Positions 51,415-63,075 of a DNA stretch of 64,000 nt are shown here, piece after piece. The translations under genes were made by a program, and so were the position numbers. Position 1 is the first letter of the stretch. Each line of letters starts with the position of its first letter. Source of the stretch: Pauljensenia sp018375675. GTDB lineage: Bacteria > Actinomycetota > Actinomycetes > Actinomycetales > Actinomycetaceae. The notes under the pieces are model-generated. The model had not been told where the DNA came from, made no database searches, and saw only the letters and a program-made list of their open reading frames with translations. The DNA lies in NCBI GenBank assembly GCA_041432705.1, contig JAPWAE010000010.1, positions 1 through 64,000 on the forward strand, written 5' to 3'.

Positions 51415-51508
51415 AACGCCGGAAAGCCTATCTCATCTCCAACTGCCGAAGCAATCCCGGAGCCTGAGAATGACATCACAGGCGTTACTCACTGAAACCA
51501 GCGAGTGG

Positions 51509-51590
51509 TGGCAGGTGAGGGATTCGAACCCCCGAAGCACGAAGCGTCTGATTTACAGTCAGATCCATTTGGCCGCTTTGGTAACCTGCC
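51509..51590 (-). tRNA. tRNA-Tyr (GTA)
   Basis: Acceptor GGCAGGT/ACCTGCC, anticodon loop CTGTAAA (GTA) and a long variable arm, as expected for a class II tRNA-Tyr; discriminator A. It is the first of three tRNAs preceding rpmG. Confidence 0.95.
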
Positions 51591-51688
51591 GTGCGCCGCT
51601 CTCGCGGTGCCGTGAAAGAATAGCATTAAAATGATCCCGAGCGCCAATCGGAATGACGATTGGCTGAATTCCAACGAAAGGTGCACCC

Positions 51689-52192
51689 ATGGCAGACTCC
51701 TCCTTCGACGTTGTCTCCAAGCTCGACCGCCAGGAGGTCGACAACGCCGTCAACCAGACCGCCAAGGAGATCGCCAACCGCTACGACTTCCGCGGCGTCG
51801 ACGCCGCCATCTCCCTCAGCGGCGACACGATCGCAATGGAGGCGAACTCCGCTTCCCGCGTCATGGCAATCCTCGACGTCCTCCAGTCCAAGCTGATCCG
51901 CCGCGGCCTGTCGCTGAAGGTCCTGGACTACAAGGACCGCGAACCCAAGGCCTCGGGCAAGCTCTTCAAGCTCGCCTGCCCCCTCAAGGAAGGCATCCCG
52001 CAGGACACCGCGAAGAAGATCTCCAAGCTCATCCGCGAGGAAGGCCCCAAGGGCGTCAAGGCACAGATCCAGGGTGACGAACTTCGCGTTTCTTCGAAGT
52101 CCCGCGACGACCTGCAGGCCGTCATCACCCTCCTGAAGGGCCCCAAGGGCGAGGAGCTGGACGTCGCCCTCCAGTTCGTGAACTACCGCTGA
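51689..52192 (+). CDS. YajQ-family nucleotide-binding protein
   Basis: 167 aa, the typical length. MADSSFDVVSKLDRQEVDNA, NRYDFRG, KVLDYKDREPKASG and LDVALQFVNYR are hallmarks of the UPF0234/YajQ family. These proteins bind nucleotides such as cyclic di-GMP in some bacteria; the role in actinobacteria is unclear. AAAGGTG before the ATG supports the start. A strong terminator follows. Confidence 0.95.
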   Translation: MADSSFDVVSKLDRQEVDNAVNQTAKEIANRYDFRGVDAAISLSGDTIAMEANSASRVMAILDVLQSKLIRRGLSLKVLDYKDREPKASGKLFKLACPLKEGIPQDTAKKISKLIREEGPKGVKAQIQGDELRVSSKSRDDLQAVITLLKGPKGEELDVALQFVNYR

Positions 52193-52203
52193 CCAACGCG
52201 TGT

Positions 52204-52245
52204 GCGGGGGCGGGCGGCCGGAATGAACCGGCCGCCCGCCCCCGC
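52204..52245. terminator. Strong hairpin between yajQ and htpX
   Basis: A perfect 18-bp stem (GCGGGGGCGGGCGGCCGG with its complement, loop AATGAA) separates the convergent yajQ and htpX genes. There is no U-run, but the stem is very stable. Confidence 0.85.
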
Positions 52246-52256
52246 GTTAACAAGGC

Positions 52257-53135
52257 CTAATAGCCCGCGATTTTCTCCAGTCGCGCAATGCGCTGCTCCA
52301 TCGGCGGGTGCGTCGAAAACAGGCGCATGAAGGACTGCCCACGGAAAGGGTTCGCGATCATCATCGCGGCCACGTTGCGTGTGCGCGGGGTGTCTTCCAT
52401 CGGGCGTCGATCCGTCGCCATCTCCAGCTTGCGCAGCGCCGATGCCAGTGCCAGCGGATCCTGCGTGAGCATCGCGCCGTCTTCGTCAGCATCGAACTCA
52501 CGCGTGCGCGACAGCGAAAACTGAATCAGCATCGACGCAAAAGGCGCAAGCAAGCTGAGAACGAGCATGCCAACAAACCCCATGCCGCCGCTACCGTCAC
52601 GTCCGTTACGACCACCGAAGAACATGAAGAACTGCGCGACCGACGCGATGACGCCACCCATCGCCGCAGCAACGGACGTCGTCAGAATGTCGCGGTTATA
52701 GACATGCATCAGCTCGTGACCCAGCACTCCGCGCAGCTCACGCTCATTCAGAATAGCCAGGATGCCCTCCGTGCAGCACACCGCCGCATTGTTCGGGTTA
52801 CGCCCCGTCGCAAACGCGTTCGGCGTCAAGGAGGGCGCCACCCAGATCGACGGCATCGGCTGCTGTGCGCGCGCAGACAGCTCACGAACGATCGCGTACA
52901 GCTGCGGCTGCTGCATCTCAGTGACCCGGTACGCGCCCATCGACCTCAGCGCAATCGTCGCCGAATTCCAGTACGAATACGCAGTCTGAGCGAGGCCCAA
53001 TCCCGCGAACACAAACAACCACACCGCACGCCCCGTACCCGAAGCAATAAGCGCGCCAATAGCGAGCAGCAGCGCCCACATGCCTCCCAGCAGGAGCGTC
53101 GTCTTCAGACCGTTGTGATAGTTGCGGTGCACCAT
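52257..53135 (-). CDS. htpX: Membrane zinc metalloprotease HtpX
   Basis: 292 aa. Two N-terminal membrane helices (about 10-30 and 35-53), the zinc motif HELMH in GVLGHELMHVYNRD, two further helices and the third ligand in SRTREFDADEDGAML define HtpX. The C-terminal FSTHPPMEQRIARLEKI is also conserved. It degrades misfolded membrane proteins. The start is the MVHRNYHNGLKTT ATG; the longer frame lacks support. A weak ribosome-binding site precedes it. Confidence 0.95.
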   Translation of the reverse strand: MVHRNYHNGLKTTLLLGGMWALLLAIGALIASGTGRAVWLFVFAGLGLAQTAYSYWNSATIALRSMGAYRVTEMQQPQLYAIVRELSARAQQPMPSIWVAPSLTPNAFATGRNPNNAAVCCTEGILAILNERELRGVLGHELMHVYNRDILTTSVAAAMGGVIASVAQFFMFFGGRNGRDGSGGMGFVGMLVLSLLAPFASMLIQFSLSRTREFDADEDGAMLTQDPLALASALRKLEMATDRRPMEDTPRTRNVAAMMIANPFRGQSFMRLFSTHPPMEQRIARLEKIAGY

Positions 53136-53264
53136 ACAGGCGATCCTATGGGGGTTACCTGAGAAGCTGCTGAGAACCAGCCGAACCCTCAATGAGAAAC
53201 ACGGACCCGCAACCTGCAGGCACCAGGCGCAGCGAGATCCACCACAGCCCCTCTCCCCCACACG

Positions 53265-53301
53265 ACGAGGCCGCGACCGGGAAACCCGGCCACGGCCTCG
53301 T
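53265..53301 (-). terminator. Hairpin after fprA, diverged form of the dispersed word
   Basis: ACGAGGCCG (53265-53273) pairs with CGGCCTCGT (53293-53301), and CCGGG with CCCGG inside, around an AAA loop. The outer part matches the dispersed word; the inner part has changed but still pairs. Confidence 0.75.
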
Positions 53302-53316
53302 ATCGATCAGAGACGC

Positions 53317-54828
53317 TCAGTTGCGGCGGCCCGGACCCGTGTAGTCATCGAAGCGCTCGGGGGCACTCGGCACGCCCATCTCGCCCATGCCGCCGATGAG
53401 ATCCGTTTCCTTCGGATCCACCTGCGCACCACGCGAGATATCCGTCATCGCACGACGCGACACGACCTTGACGCGCTCACGCGTGCCGCGGCCGCCCGGG
53501 AGCTCGCCGTAGTCCTCGCCCAGAGCCTGCTCGTAGGCGTCCAGAAGCTCCCAGCCCTCCCAGGTCGTGAACTCGACGCCACGGGACTCCAGGAGCGCCA
53601 CCATGGCCTCGTGGCCCACCTCGGCGGTGTTCGCGTGCAGGCGGCCCTCGGAGGCGTCCTCGACGAGGTGGGAGATCGTCTGCTGGGCGTCCGACTTCGT
53701 CGAACCGATGAGGCCGACGGGGCCGCGCTTGATCCAACCGGTCGCGTACACGCCCGGAATCACGGGGGCGGATTCGTCCTTCGTGGTGTCCCCCTCGATG
53801 ACGCGTCCCTCAACGTTCGGCACGACGCCGGCGCGCTCGTCGAAGGGCAGACCCGGAATCGGCGAGGAGTAGTATCCCACCGCGCGGTACACGGCCTGCA
53901 CGGGCCACGTCGTAATGACACCCGTGCCCGACACGTTTCCATCGCCGTTCAGGGCGGTGCGCTCGGTGCGCAGGGCCTTCACGTGGCCGTTCTCGTCCGC
54001 GACGATCTCGACCGGAGCCTGGAACAGGTGAATGTGGATGCGACGCGAGGCCGTGTGCTCCTCCGGGTCCGCCATCGCGTAGCTCGTCAGGGTCTTGACG
54101 ACCTGACGCTGCTGATTCGACGCGCGCAGAGCCTCCTCCGAGCCCTCATCAAAGTCGAAGTCCTCTTCCGAGACGATGACATCCACGTCCGGCACCTTGC
54201 CAAGCTCGCGCAGCTCCAGCGGCGTGAACTTCACCTGCGCCGGGCCGCGACGACCGAACACGTGCACGTCGGTAATCGGGTTCTCAGCGAGGCCCTCGGC
54301 CACGTTGGCCGGCACCTCTGTCTTGAGCATGTCCTCGGCATGCTTGGCCAGGACGCGAGCCACATCCAACGCCACATTGCCGACACCCAGGACGGCGACC
54401 TCGCGGGCCTTCAGCGGCCACGTGCGCGGGTAGTCCGGGTTGCCGTCATACCAGGACACGAAGTCGGCGGCGCCGTAGGACTCGGGCAGGTCCACACCCG
54501 GAATGTCGAGCGGGTGATCACGGTCCGCGCCCGTCGCAATGATGATCGCGTCGTAGTGGTCACGCAGGTCGTCGATCGTCACATCACGGCCGACCTCGAC
54601 ATTGCCGAGCAGGCGAATGTCGCCACGCTGCAGGATCTTGTACAGCGCCACGATGATCTGCTTGATACGCGGGTGATCCGGAGCGACGCCGTAGCGCACG
54701 AGACCGTAGGGCGCGGGAAGACGCTCAAACAGGTCGATATTCACCTCGAGCCCCGACTTGGACAGGATGTCCGACGCGTAAATGCCAGCGGGACCAGCGC
54801 CGATGACGGCGACGTTGAGCGGTGCCAA
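53317..54828 (-). CDS. fprA: Ferredoxin/flavodoxin-NADP+ reductase, FprA type
   Basis: 503 aa, related to mycobacterial FprA and adrenodoxin reductase. The FAD motif VIGAGPAGIYASDIL is followed by APYGLVRYGVAPDHP, the NADP motif VLGVGNVALDVARVL, VFGRRGPAQVKFTPLELREL and the C-terminal GWIKRGPVGLIGSTKSDA. It passes electrons between NADPH and ferredoxin. It is single and separate from the nuo genes, flanked by hairpins on both sides. Confidence 0.93.
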   Translation of the reverse strand: MAPLNVAVIGAGPAGIYASDILSKSGLEVNIDLFERLPAPYGLVRYGVAPDHPRIKQIIVALYKILQRGDIRLLGNVEVGRDVTIDDLRDHYDAIIIATGADRDHPLDIPGVDLPESYGAADFVSWYDGNPDYPRTWPLKAREVAVLGVGNVALDVARVLAKHAEDMLKTEVPANVAEGLAENPITDVHVFGRRGPAQVKFTPLELRELGKVPDVDVIVSEEDFDFDEGSEEALRASNQQRQVVKTLTSYAMADPEEHTASRRIHIHLFQAPVEIVADENGHVKALRTERTALNGDGNVSGTGVITTWPVQAVYRAVGYYSSPIPGLPFDERAGVVPNVEGRVIEGDTTKDESAPVIPGVYATGWIKRGPVGLIGSTKSDAQQTISHLVEDASEGRLHANTAEVGHEAMVALLESRGVEFTTWEGWELLDAYEQALGEDYGELPGGRGTRERVKVVSRRAMTDISRGAQVDPKETDLIGGMGEMGVPSAPERFDDYTGPGRRN

Positions 54829-54950
54829 CCGATTTCTCCTTCTTCGTGACCGCGCGCGTGTGCGCGCACCTGGGCACTAAGTCTAGCGCGCCGTTGCCAA
54901 GGGCAACCTTAGCTGAGACCCCTCACACACCTCAAGGGCCCCGGGCACAC

Positions 54951-55000
54951 GACGAGGCCGGGGCCAGCCACGCAGTCACGCGCAGCCGAGCCCCGGCCTC
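54951..55000 (-). terminator. Hairpin after the polyprenyl synthase gene, built from the dispersed word
   Basis: GAGGCCGGGGC (54954-54964) pairs with GCCCCGGCCTC (54990-55000) around a 25-base loop, 12 bases after the gene stop. It ends the nuo-polyprenyl synthase transcript. Confidence 0.75.
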
Positions 55001-55011
55001 ATTATCGACAA

Positions 55012-56025
55012 TCAGACCAGGCGATCCACCATCAGGTTCGCGAACGCCTCCAGCGCGGTCTTCGCCTCACCCTTGGGCAGCGGCGCCAGCGCGGCGACCG
55101 CGTCGTTCGCCCAGGTGCGCGCGAGCTCGCGGGTCTCCTCCAGCACGTCGTGGTTGCGCAGCTGCTCAACGACCGACGCCAGGGCCTCGTCCGAGGACAG
55201 GTCACCCGTCAGCTCGCGCAGGATGCGCGCGCCGGCCTCGTCGATCGTGCCAGCCGCCTCGCGGCGACGCAGGAGGAGGACGGGCAGGGTGTCCACGCCC
55301 TCGCGCAGATCGGTGCCGGGCGTCTTGCCCGACTGCTCGCCCGAGGACGCCAGGTCGAGCACGTCATCGGCGATCTGGAAGGCGACGCCCACCTTCTCAC
55401 CGAAGTCGCTCACCACGTCCGCCATCAGCTGGCCGGCGCCCGACAGGAGCGCGCCGAAAGACGCGGCGGTGGACACGAGCGAGCCCGTCTTATCCGCCAG
55501 GACCTGCAGGTAGAAGTCGACGCGATCAGCGCCGCCCGTCGGACCAAAGGTTTCGTTGAGCTGGCCCTCGCACAGACGCTCAAACGTGCGTGCGTGGTGC
55601 GCGACCATCTCCGGGCCCAGTGAGGCCACCAGCAGCGACGCGCGGGCGAACAGGATGTCGCCAGCCAGAATCGCGCGGTTGTTGCCCCACAGGTGCTGAG
55701 CCGATGGAACGCCGCGACGCGTGGGCGCCGAATCCATGACGTCGTCGTGGTACAGGGACGCCAGGTGCGTGAGCTCGACCGCCGTCGCAGCCGTGATGAC
55801 CTGCTCGTCGAGCGCACGCTCGGGCTCACCCAGCTGCGCGCAAACGAGGGTCAGCAGCGGACGCATCCGCTTGCCGCCCGCCACCGCAAGGTGACGAGTT
55901 AGCTCGTCCGTCAGGTCACGAGACGAGGAGACGGCGTCGAGGAGACGACGCTCGACGACCTCGAGCCCCGGGGTAATACGGGACTCGAGGTCGGGAACAT
56001 GAAGATCGGGTGTTTGAGCGCTCAC
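55012..56025 (-). CDS. Long-chain polyprenyl diphosphate synthase
   Basis: 337 aa. It contains GGKRMRPLLTL, the first Asp-rich motif in LYHDDVMDSAPTRRG, the GNNRAILAGD region and the second Asp-rich motif FQIADDVLDL. The family makes the isoprenoid side chain of menaquinone or related lipids. The GTG start overlaps the nuoN stop as GTGA, so it is translationally coupled to complex I. This placement supports menaquinone side-chain synthesis, since menaquinone is the electron acceptor of complex I. Chain length cannot be stated. Confidence 0.9.
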   Translation of the reverse strand: MSAQTPDLHVPDLESRITPGLEVVERRLLDAVSSSRDLTDELTRHLAVAGGKRMRPLLTLVCAQLGEPERALDEQVITAATAVELTHLASLYHDDVMDSAPTRRGVPSAQHLWGNNRAILAGDILFARASLLVASLGPEMVAHHARTFERLCEGQLNETFGPTGGADRVDFYLQVLADKTGSLVSTAASFGALLSGAGQLMADVVSDFGEKVGVAFQIADDVLDLASSGEQSGKTPGTDLREGVDTLPVLLLRRREAAGTIDEAGARILRELTGDLSSDEALASVVEQLRNHDVLEETRELARTWANDAVAALAPLPKGEAKTALEAFANLMVDRLV

Positions 56026-57590
56026 GGAATCAGTATGACGATCTTTTCGAGCAGACTCAACACGGGACCGGGGAAGACGCCCAGGGCGAGCGTGCCAATC
56101 GCGCACACGGCGATCGCCAGAGCGGACAGGCCCTCCGACTTCACCACGACGGACTCGTCACTGGGCTCGGTGAAGAACATCAGGCGCACGAGGCGGAAGT
56201 AGTAGAACGCGGTGATCGCCGAAGCCACGAGGCCCACGATCGCGAGCCAGCCCACGCCGCCCTTGATCGCGTCGGAGAAAATCACGAACTTACCAATGAA
56301 ACCGCCCGTCAGCGGGATGCCCGCAAACGACAGCAGGAAGACCAGCATCGCGCCAGCGATCCACGGGTTAGTGCGGCCAATGCCCGCCCACTTGCGCAGG
56401 CTCGTCGCCTCGCCCAGGACGTTACCGTCCGCGTCGCGGCCGCGCACCAGCGTGACCACGCCGAAAGCGCCGACAGTCGCCAGGCCGTAACCGAGCGTGT
56501 AGAACAACACATGGCCCGTGATGCCCTTTTCCATCGCGAGAATCCCCATCAGGATGAAGCCCGCGTGGGCGATCGAGGAGTAGGCCAGCATGCGCTTGAC
56601 GTCATCCTGCACGAGGCCAGCGAAGGTACCGACGAGGATCGTCAGGACCGCCACGGCCGCAAAGATGTACAGGAAGTCCCACTGCAGGTAGGCGGCGGCG
56701 ACCGTGTAGAAGCGGATCATCGCAGCGAAGGCCGCAATCTTCACGGCGGCAGCCATGAAGCCCGTCACCGGGGTCGGGGCGCCCGTGTAGACATCGGGGG
56801 TCCATGCATGGAAGGGGGCTGCGCCCACCTTGAACAGCAGGCCGACCATCACGCAGAAGACGCCCACGAGGACCATCCACTCCATGTTCGTATGGGTGGA
56901 GATGGCCTCGGCCAGCGCGGAGATGCGCAGCGAGTTGGAGAAGCCGAAGAGGAAGGCGGAGCCCATGAGCAGGAAGCCCGAGGAGAAGGCGCCGAGCACG
57001 AAGTACTTGAGGGCCGACTCGTAGGACAGCTGGCGACGACGGCGGGCCGTGGCAGCCATGATGTACAGGGGCAGCGACATGACCTCGAGGGCCACGAACA
57101 GGGTCACGAAGTTGTCCGCCGCGGGGAAGATCATCATGCCGCCCAGGGAGAACAGGGTCAGCGGGAAGATCTCGGAACGCTGGTAGCCCTTGCGCTCCGA
57201 CAGCTCCTCCGCGGCCGAGTCCGGACGATCCGACGGCTGGCCGGCAAACGCGCCGTCACCGACGGAGGTGCGGTCGGCCATCACGAGGACGGCGAAGAAG
57301 CCGATGATGACGAGGGCCGACTGAGCGCCGATCGTCAGCGGATCCTCCATGTACTCCCCCAGCGTCACCGGAGTCTCCAGGACGGGGACCCAGCGCAGGG
57401 CGAGCATGACGCACGCACCTGCGGTCGCCAGGATCGACAGACCGATCACGAGGGGACGGCGTGCCTTGGCGGGGGCAAAGGCCTCGACGAGGACGCCGAG
57501 GACCGCGCCGCCCAGCACGATGAGGATAGGCGCGAGGCTCACCCAGTGAACCTCGGGGGCCTGGAAGTTATCCATGGGTAGAACGTTCAC
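56022..57590 (-). CDS. nuoN: NADH-quinone oxidoreductase subunit N
   Basis: 522 aa, a proton-pumping antiporter-like membrane subunit with about 14 helices. The LALEVMSLPLYIMAA and the MGSAFLFGFS segments, VGLLFKVGAAPFHAWTPDVYTGAP and ILVGTFAGLVQDDVKRMLAYSSIAHAG are typical. It starts at a GTG overlapping the nuoM stop (GTGA). It is the last nuo gene, followed by the coupled polyprenyl synthase. Confidence 0.95.
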   Translation of the reverse strand: MNVLPMDNFQAPEVHWVSLAPILIVLGGAVLGVLVEAFAPAKARRPLVIGLSILATAGACVMLALRWVPVLETPVTLGEYMEDPLTIGAQSALVIIGFFAVLVMADRTSVGDGAFAGQPSDRPDSAAEELSERKGYQRSEIFPLTLFSLGGMMIFPAADNFVTLFVALEVMSLPLYIMAATARRRRQLSYESALKYFVLGAFSSGFLLMGSAFLFGFSNSLRISALAEAISTHTNMEWMVLVGVFCVMVGLLFKVGAAPFHAWTPDVYTGAPTPVTGFMAAAVKIAAFAAMIRFYTVAAAYLQWDFLYIFAAVAVLTILVGTFAGLVQDDVKRMLAYSSIAHAGFILMGILAMEKGITGHVLFYTLGYGLATVGAFGVVTLVRGRDADGNVLGEATSLRKWAGIGRTNPWIAGAMLVFLLSFAGIPLTGGFIGKFVIFSDAIKGGVGWLAIVGLVASAITAFYYFRLVRLMFFTEPSDESVVVKSEGLSALAIAVCAIGTLALGVFPGPVLSLLEKIVILIP

Positions 57591-59146
57591 TGTGCGCTCC
57601 CTTCAGCGGTGGCGCCGACCTGCGTGGTGGGCAGGCCGAGGTCTGAAGCAACCGGGGTCAGGGCGCTCACGAGAGGCGCCGACCAGATACCAAGGATGAG
57701 CATCGCGGCCACGAGCGGCACCATGACGCCGCGCTCACGGCCGTTCAGGTCCGCCAGCTCTTCCTTACCCTTGCCGGGCGCACCGGTGAAGACGCGCTGG
57801 TAGGGCATGAGCACGTAGAGGGCGGCGATGACGACACCCAGGACCGCGAATAGCGCCAGCGGACCGCTGACCGTCCACGTACCCATGAGCACGAGGTACT
57901 CGGGAACGAAGCCGGACAGACCGGGCAGGGCGATGGACGCGAGGCCGGACACGAGCCACAGGCCCGCGAGGACCGGTGTCACGCGCTGCATACCCTCGTA
58001 CTCACGCATGTCCTGCGTGCCACCGCGGCGCGAGAGCCAGCCGGAGAGCAGGAACATCGCGGCGATCGAGACGCCGTGGGCGACCATGTAGAACATGGCG
58101 CCGACGAGAGCGATCTGCGAGCCGATGAAGATGCCCAGGACCATGAAGCCGAAGTGCGACACCGAGGTGTAGGACACCAGACGCATGATGTCGTTCTGGC
58201 CGTTGGCCGACAGGCCGCCCCACAGGATGGAGATGACGGCGAGCACGCACATGACCCACTTGGCGGACGAGGCCGCACCGGGGGTTAGCTGCAGGCACAG
58301 GGTGATCATGCCGAAGGTGCCGATCTTATCCAGGACGCCGACGAGCAGCACCGAGGTACCGGGACGGGCGACGGCGGCCGTGTCAGGCAGCCACGTGTGC
58401 ACCGGGACCATGGGGGCCTTGATCGCAAAGGCAACCATGAAGGTCACGAAGATGACCATCTGAACCGTGTCCGGCGCCGTCGGCAGGAGCTCGGCGAGCA
58501 TGTCCATGCGGAAGAAGGTCGAGGCATCGGGGTTCGCCTGGTAGGCGATGGCCCACACGTAGAGGATGCCACCGAGCATCACCAGTCCACCGAACAGCGA
58601 GTACAGCAGGAACTTCATGGCGGCCTTGTGACGCGCGGCCTCGTCACCGACGCCGTAGCGTCCGATCATGAGGTACAGCGGCACGAGCATCGCCTCGAAG
58701 GCGAAGTAGAAGACCGTCAGATCGTAGGCCGCGAAGATCACGACCATGAACGCCTGGAGTGCCAGGACCAGCGCCGGGTAGGCGCCGCGGTCCGCGGCAT
58801 CGTCCTCGTCCCAGCCCGCAATCAGCACGAGCGGCACGAGGCCAATCGCCAGGAGGATCATGACCAGGCCGAGGGACGTGACGCCGAGGGACCAGGTGAT
58901 GCCGATCTGGGGGATCCACAGGTGGGACTCGTACACCTGGTACGAGGCCGGGGCGGACCAGTCGAAGACGGAGGCGGCCACGTACACGCCGAGCGCGAGC
59001 TCGACGAGGGAGACCACCAGGGCGATGACGCGCCCGGCGGCGCGCCTCAGGGGCGAGACGAAGCCGAGGAGGGCCGCGCCCGCAGCCGGAATGGCCACGA
59101 GGACGGACAGCCACGGGAAGTTAGCAGCAACCATTGCACTTTCCAT
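57587..59146 (-). CDS. nuoM: NADH-quinone oxidoreductase subunit M
   Basis: 519 aa, antiporter-like proton-pumping subunit. FYFAFEAMLVPLYLMIGRYG, the conserved FAIKAPMVPVHTWLPD region, ILWGGLSANGQNDIMRLVSYTSVSHFGF and FVPEYLVLMGTW fit NuoM. The preferred start is the ATG at 59146 (MESAMVAAN), but a second ATG four codons on is possible. A copy of the dispersed word is read as SAPASYQ in the first external loop. It overlaps nuoN by four bases. Confidence 0.95.
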   Translation of the reverse strand: MESAMVAANFPWLSVLVAIPAAGAALLGFVSPLRRAAGRVIALVVSLVELALGVYVAASVFDWSAPASYQVYESHLWIPQIGITWSLGVTSLGLVMILLAIGLVPLVLIAGWDEDDAADRGAYPALVLALQAFMVVIFAAYDLTVFYFAFEAMLVPLYLMIGRYGVGDEAARHKAAMKFLLYSLFGGLVMLGGILYVWAIAYQANPDASTFFRMDMLAELLPTAPDTVQMVIFVTFMVAFAIKAPMVPVHTWLPDTAAVARPGTSVLLVGVLDKIGTFGMITLCLQLTPGAASSAKWVMCVLAVISILWGGLSANGQNDIMRLVSYTSVSHFGFMVLGIFIGSQIALVGAMFYMVAHGVSIAAMFLLSGWLSRRGGTQDMREYEGMQRVTPVLAGLWLVSGLASIALPGLSGFVPEYLVLMGTWTVSGPLALFAVLGVVIAALYVLMPYQRVFTGAPGKGKEELADLNGRERGVMVPLVAAMLILGIWSAPLVSALTPVASDLGLPTTQVGATAEGSAQ

Positions 59147-59159
59147 TGTCGTGTACCCC

Positions 59160-61136
<1,977 letters not shown>

Positions 61137-61151
61137 GAGTTACGTCCTCCC

Positions 61152-61451
61152 TCAGTTCTTCAGCAGGTTGAGATCGTCCATGCTCGTGGTCGAGCGGGAA
61201 CGATAGATGGACACGATGATCGACAGGCCGACGACAACTTCGGCGGCCGCGACGACCATGACGAAGAACGCCATGATCTCGCCGTCAACGTTGGAGTTAA
61301 TACGCGCAAACGTCACGAGGACGAGGTTCGCGGCGTTGAGCATCATTTCGACGCCCATGAGCGCGATGACCGCACTGCGGCGCACGAGGACCGTGGTCGC
61401 ACCGATGGCGAACAGCACACCCGCAAGGATGAGGTACCAGGCGAGGCTCAC
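61152..61451 (-). CDS. nuoK: NADH-quinone oxidoreductase subunit K
   Basis: 99 aa, three membrane helices with the conserved glutamates in LMGVEMMLNAANLVLVTF and AAAEVVVGLSIIV. It starts at a GTG overlapping the nuoJ stop as GTGA. Length and pattern are typical. Confidence 0.96.
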   Translation of the reverse strand: MSLAWYLILAGVLFAIGATTVLVRRSAVIALMGVEMMLNAANLVLVTFARINSNVDGEIMAFFVMVVAAAEVVVGLSIIVSIYRSRSTTSMDDLNLLKN

Positions 61452-62425
61452 TTGCTCTCCTCCTTCTTCTCAATGGGGGTGGTGGTGCGCGCCTTGCGGG
61501 CCCGGGGCTGGGCCAGACCGGTGGGCGCGTCCGCACCGGGCATGCCGAAGGCGCCGGAGCGGGGGACGTCGGGCGTGCGCCCGATGGTGTAGGGCGACTC
61601 GTCGAGCTCGGAGGCCTCGGCCGCCGTGGTGCGCGCGAGGGCAAGCTGCTCGGAGACCTCGGGGGTGACCTCGCCGATCGTGCGGGCAAGGCCACGCACG
61701 CGCAGGACTCGGGGCACCGACTCCTCGACCGGGCCGAGGGTCTCGCCGGAGACGGCGGGCACGTCGGCCGCGTTCGACTGGGCGTAGACACCGGGGGCGG
61801 GCAGCTGGCCGATGCGAGCGCCCTTCTCGGCGAACGCGCGCATCTTGTTGCGAGCCGTCTCGAACTGGTCGGCCTTCGGGGTGAGGCGATCAGAGTGGGT
61901 CAGCAGCATCGCGCCGACAGCGGCCGTGATCAGCAGGCCGCCGGCGAGCTCCATACTCAGCCAGTGCTCCTGGAACAGCGTGATCGCCAGGTCGGTGATC
62001 GGCTGGTCGGAGTAGGGATCGACCTCGACAGGCTTGTGCGGGGCGGGCACGGCCTTGAGAATCGCCGTCGTGACGATGACGATCAGGCCGAGGCCACCGA
62101 GCACCGCCGCGACAATCGCGCCGCGGCTCTGGCGGGCGTAGTCGTCAGAGGTGCCGATGCCGATCAGCATGATGACGAAGAGGAACAGCATCATGATCGC
62201 GCCGGTGTACACGACGATCTGCGCGACGCCCAGGAAGGGGGCGCTGTTCGCGATGTACAGGACTGCCAGGCCGAGCATGACGCCGACCATGCAGATGACC
62301 GAGTGCGCGGCCTTCTTGAAGAAGAGGACACCCAGAGCGCAGGCGACCATGACAATGGCCGTGCATGCGAAGAGGATGATCTCCCCCGTTGACCCCATCA
62401 TGGGCCAACCGTTGGACAGGTTCAT
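61448..62425 (-). CDS. nuoJ: NADH-quinone oxidoreductase subunit J
   Basis: 325 aa. The first 190 or so residues hold five membrane helices with the conserved YIANSAPFLGVAQIVVYTGAI segment. The remaining about 130 residues are a hydrophilic, Pro/Ala/Arg-rich cytoplasmic tail. Such a long tail is seen in actinobacteria. The start overlaps the nuoI stop (TGATG) and the stop overlaps nuoK. Confidence 0.95.
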   Translation of the reverse strand: MNLSNGWPMMGSTGEIILFACTAIVMVACALGVLFFKKAAHSVICMVGVMLGLAVLYIANSAPFLGVAQIVVYTGAIMMLFLFVIMLIGIGTSDDYARQSRGAIVAAVLGGLGLIVIVTTAILKAVPAPHKPVEVDPYSDQPITDLAITLFQEHWLSMELAGGLLITAAVGAMLLTHSDRLTPKADQFETARNKMRAFAEKGARIGQLPAPGVYAQSNAADVPAVSGETLGPVEESVPRVLRVRGLARTIGEVTPEVSEQLALARTTAAEASELDESPYTIGRTPDVPRSGAFGMPGADAPTGLAQPRARKARTTTPIEKKEESK

Positions 62426-63075
62426 CAGTGTGCCTCCTCGGCGACTCGTACCGTCTTGAGGGAGGGGTCGTCGGGGCGGCGGCTCGCCACCCAGTCAACC
62501 TGGGCGGCGGTGGGGCCGGTGACTTCCCCGCGGTAGTAGTCGATGTCGTTCTTACCTTCGACCATGGGGTGGGGCGCTGCGAGCATGCCCTCTGCGAGCG
62601 GGACCAGGAGGTCTTCCTTCTCGTAGATGTCGTCCTCGCGGGTGTACTTGGCGATTTCGAAGTCGTTCGTCATCGTCAGGGCGCGCGTGGGGCACGCCTC
62701 GATGCACATACCGCAGAAGATGCAGCGCAGGTAGTTGATCTGGTAGACGCGGCCGTAACGCTCGCCCGCAGAGTACTGCTCCTCGGGCGTGTTCGAGGCG
62801 GCCTCGACGAAGATCGCGTCAGCGGGGCACGCCCAGGCGCACAGCTCGCAGCCGACGCACTTTTCCAGGCCGTCGTCGTAGCGGTTGAGCTGGTGACGAC
62901 CGTGGAAGCGGGGCATGACGCGCGCGGGTTCGCGCGGGTACTGCTCGGTGACGGTGGGCCGGAAGAAGGAAGCCATGGTGACTCCGTAGCCGGCCATGGG
63001 CGCGACGAACTGGGCGAACGCACCCTTGGGGTCATGCTCGAAGAGCATTTCCTCGTCGGTGGTCTTCTCACTCAT
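62425..63075 (-). CDS. nuoI: NADH-quinone oxidoreductase subunit I
   Basis: 216 aa peripheral subunit carrying two 4Fe-4S clusters (N6a and N6b) in CVGCELCAWACP and CIFCGMCIEACP. It links the redox chain to the quinone site. The start MSEKTTDEE overlaps the nuoH stop by eight bases; the longer upstream frame lies inside nuoH and is not used. Confidence 0.96.
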   Translation of the reverse strand: MSEKTTDEEMLFEHDPKGAFAQFVAPMAGYGVTMASFFRPTVTEQYPREPARVMPRFHGRHQLNRYDDGLEKCVGCELCAWACPADAIFVEAASNTPEEQYSAGERYGRVYQINYLRCIFCGMCIEACPTRALTMTNDFEIAKYTREDDIYEKEDLLVPLAEGMLAAPHPMVEGKNDIDYYRGEVTGPTAAQVDWVASRRPDDPSLKTVRVAEEAH

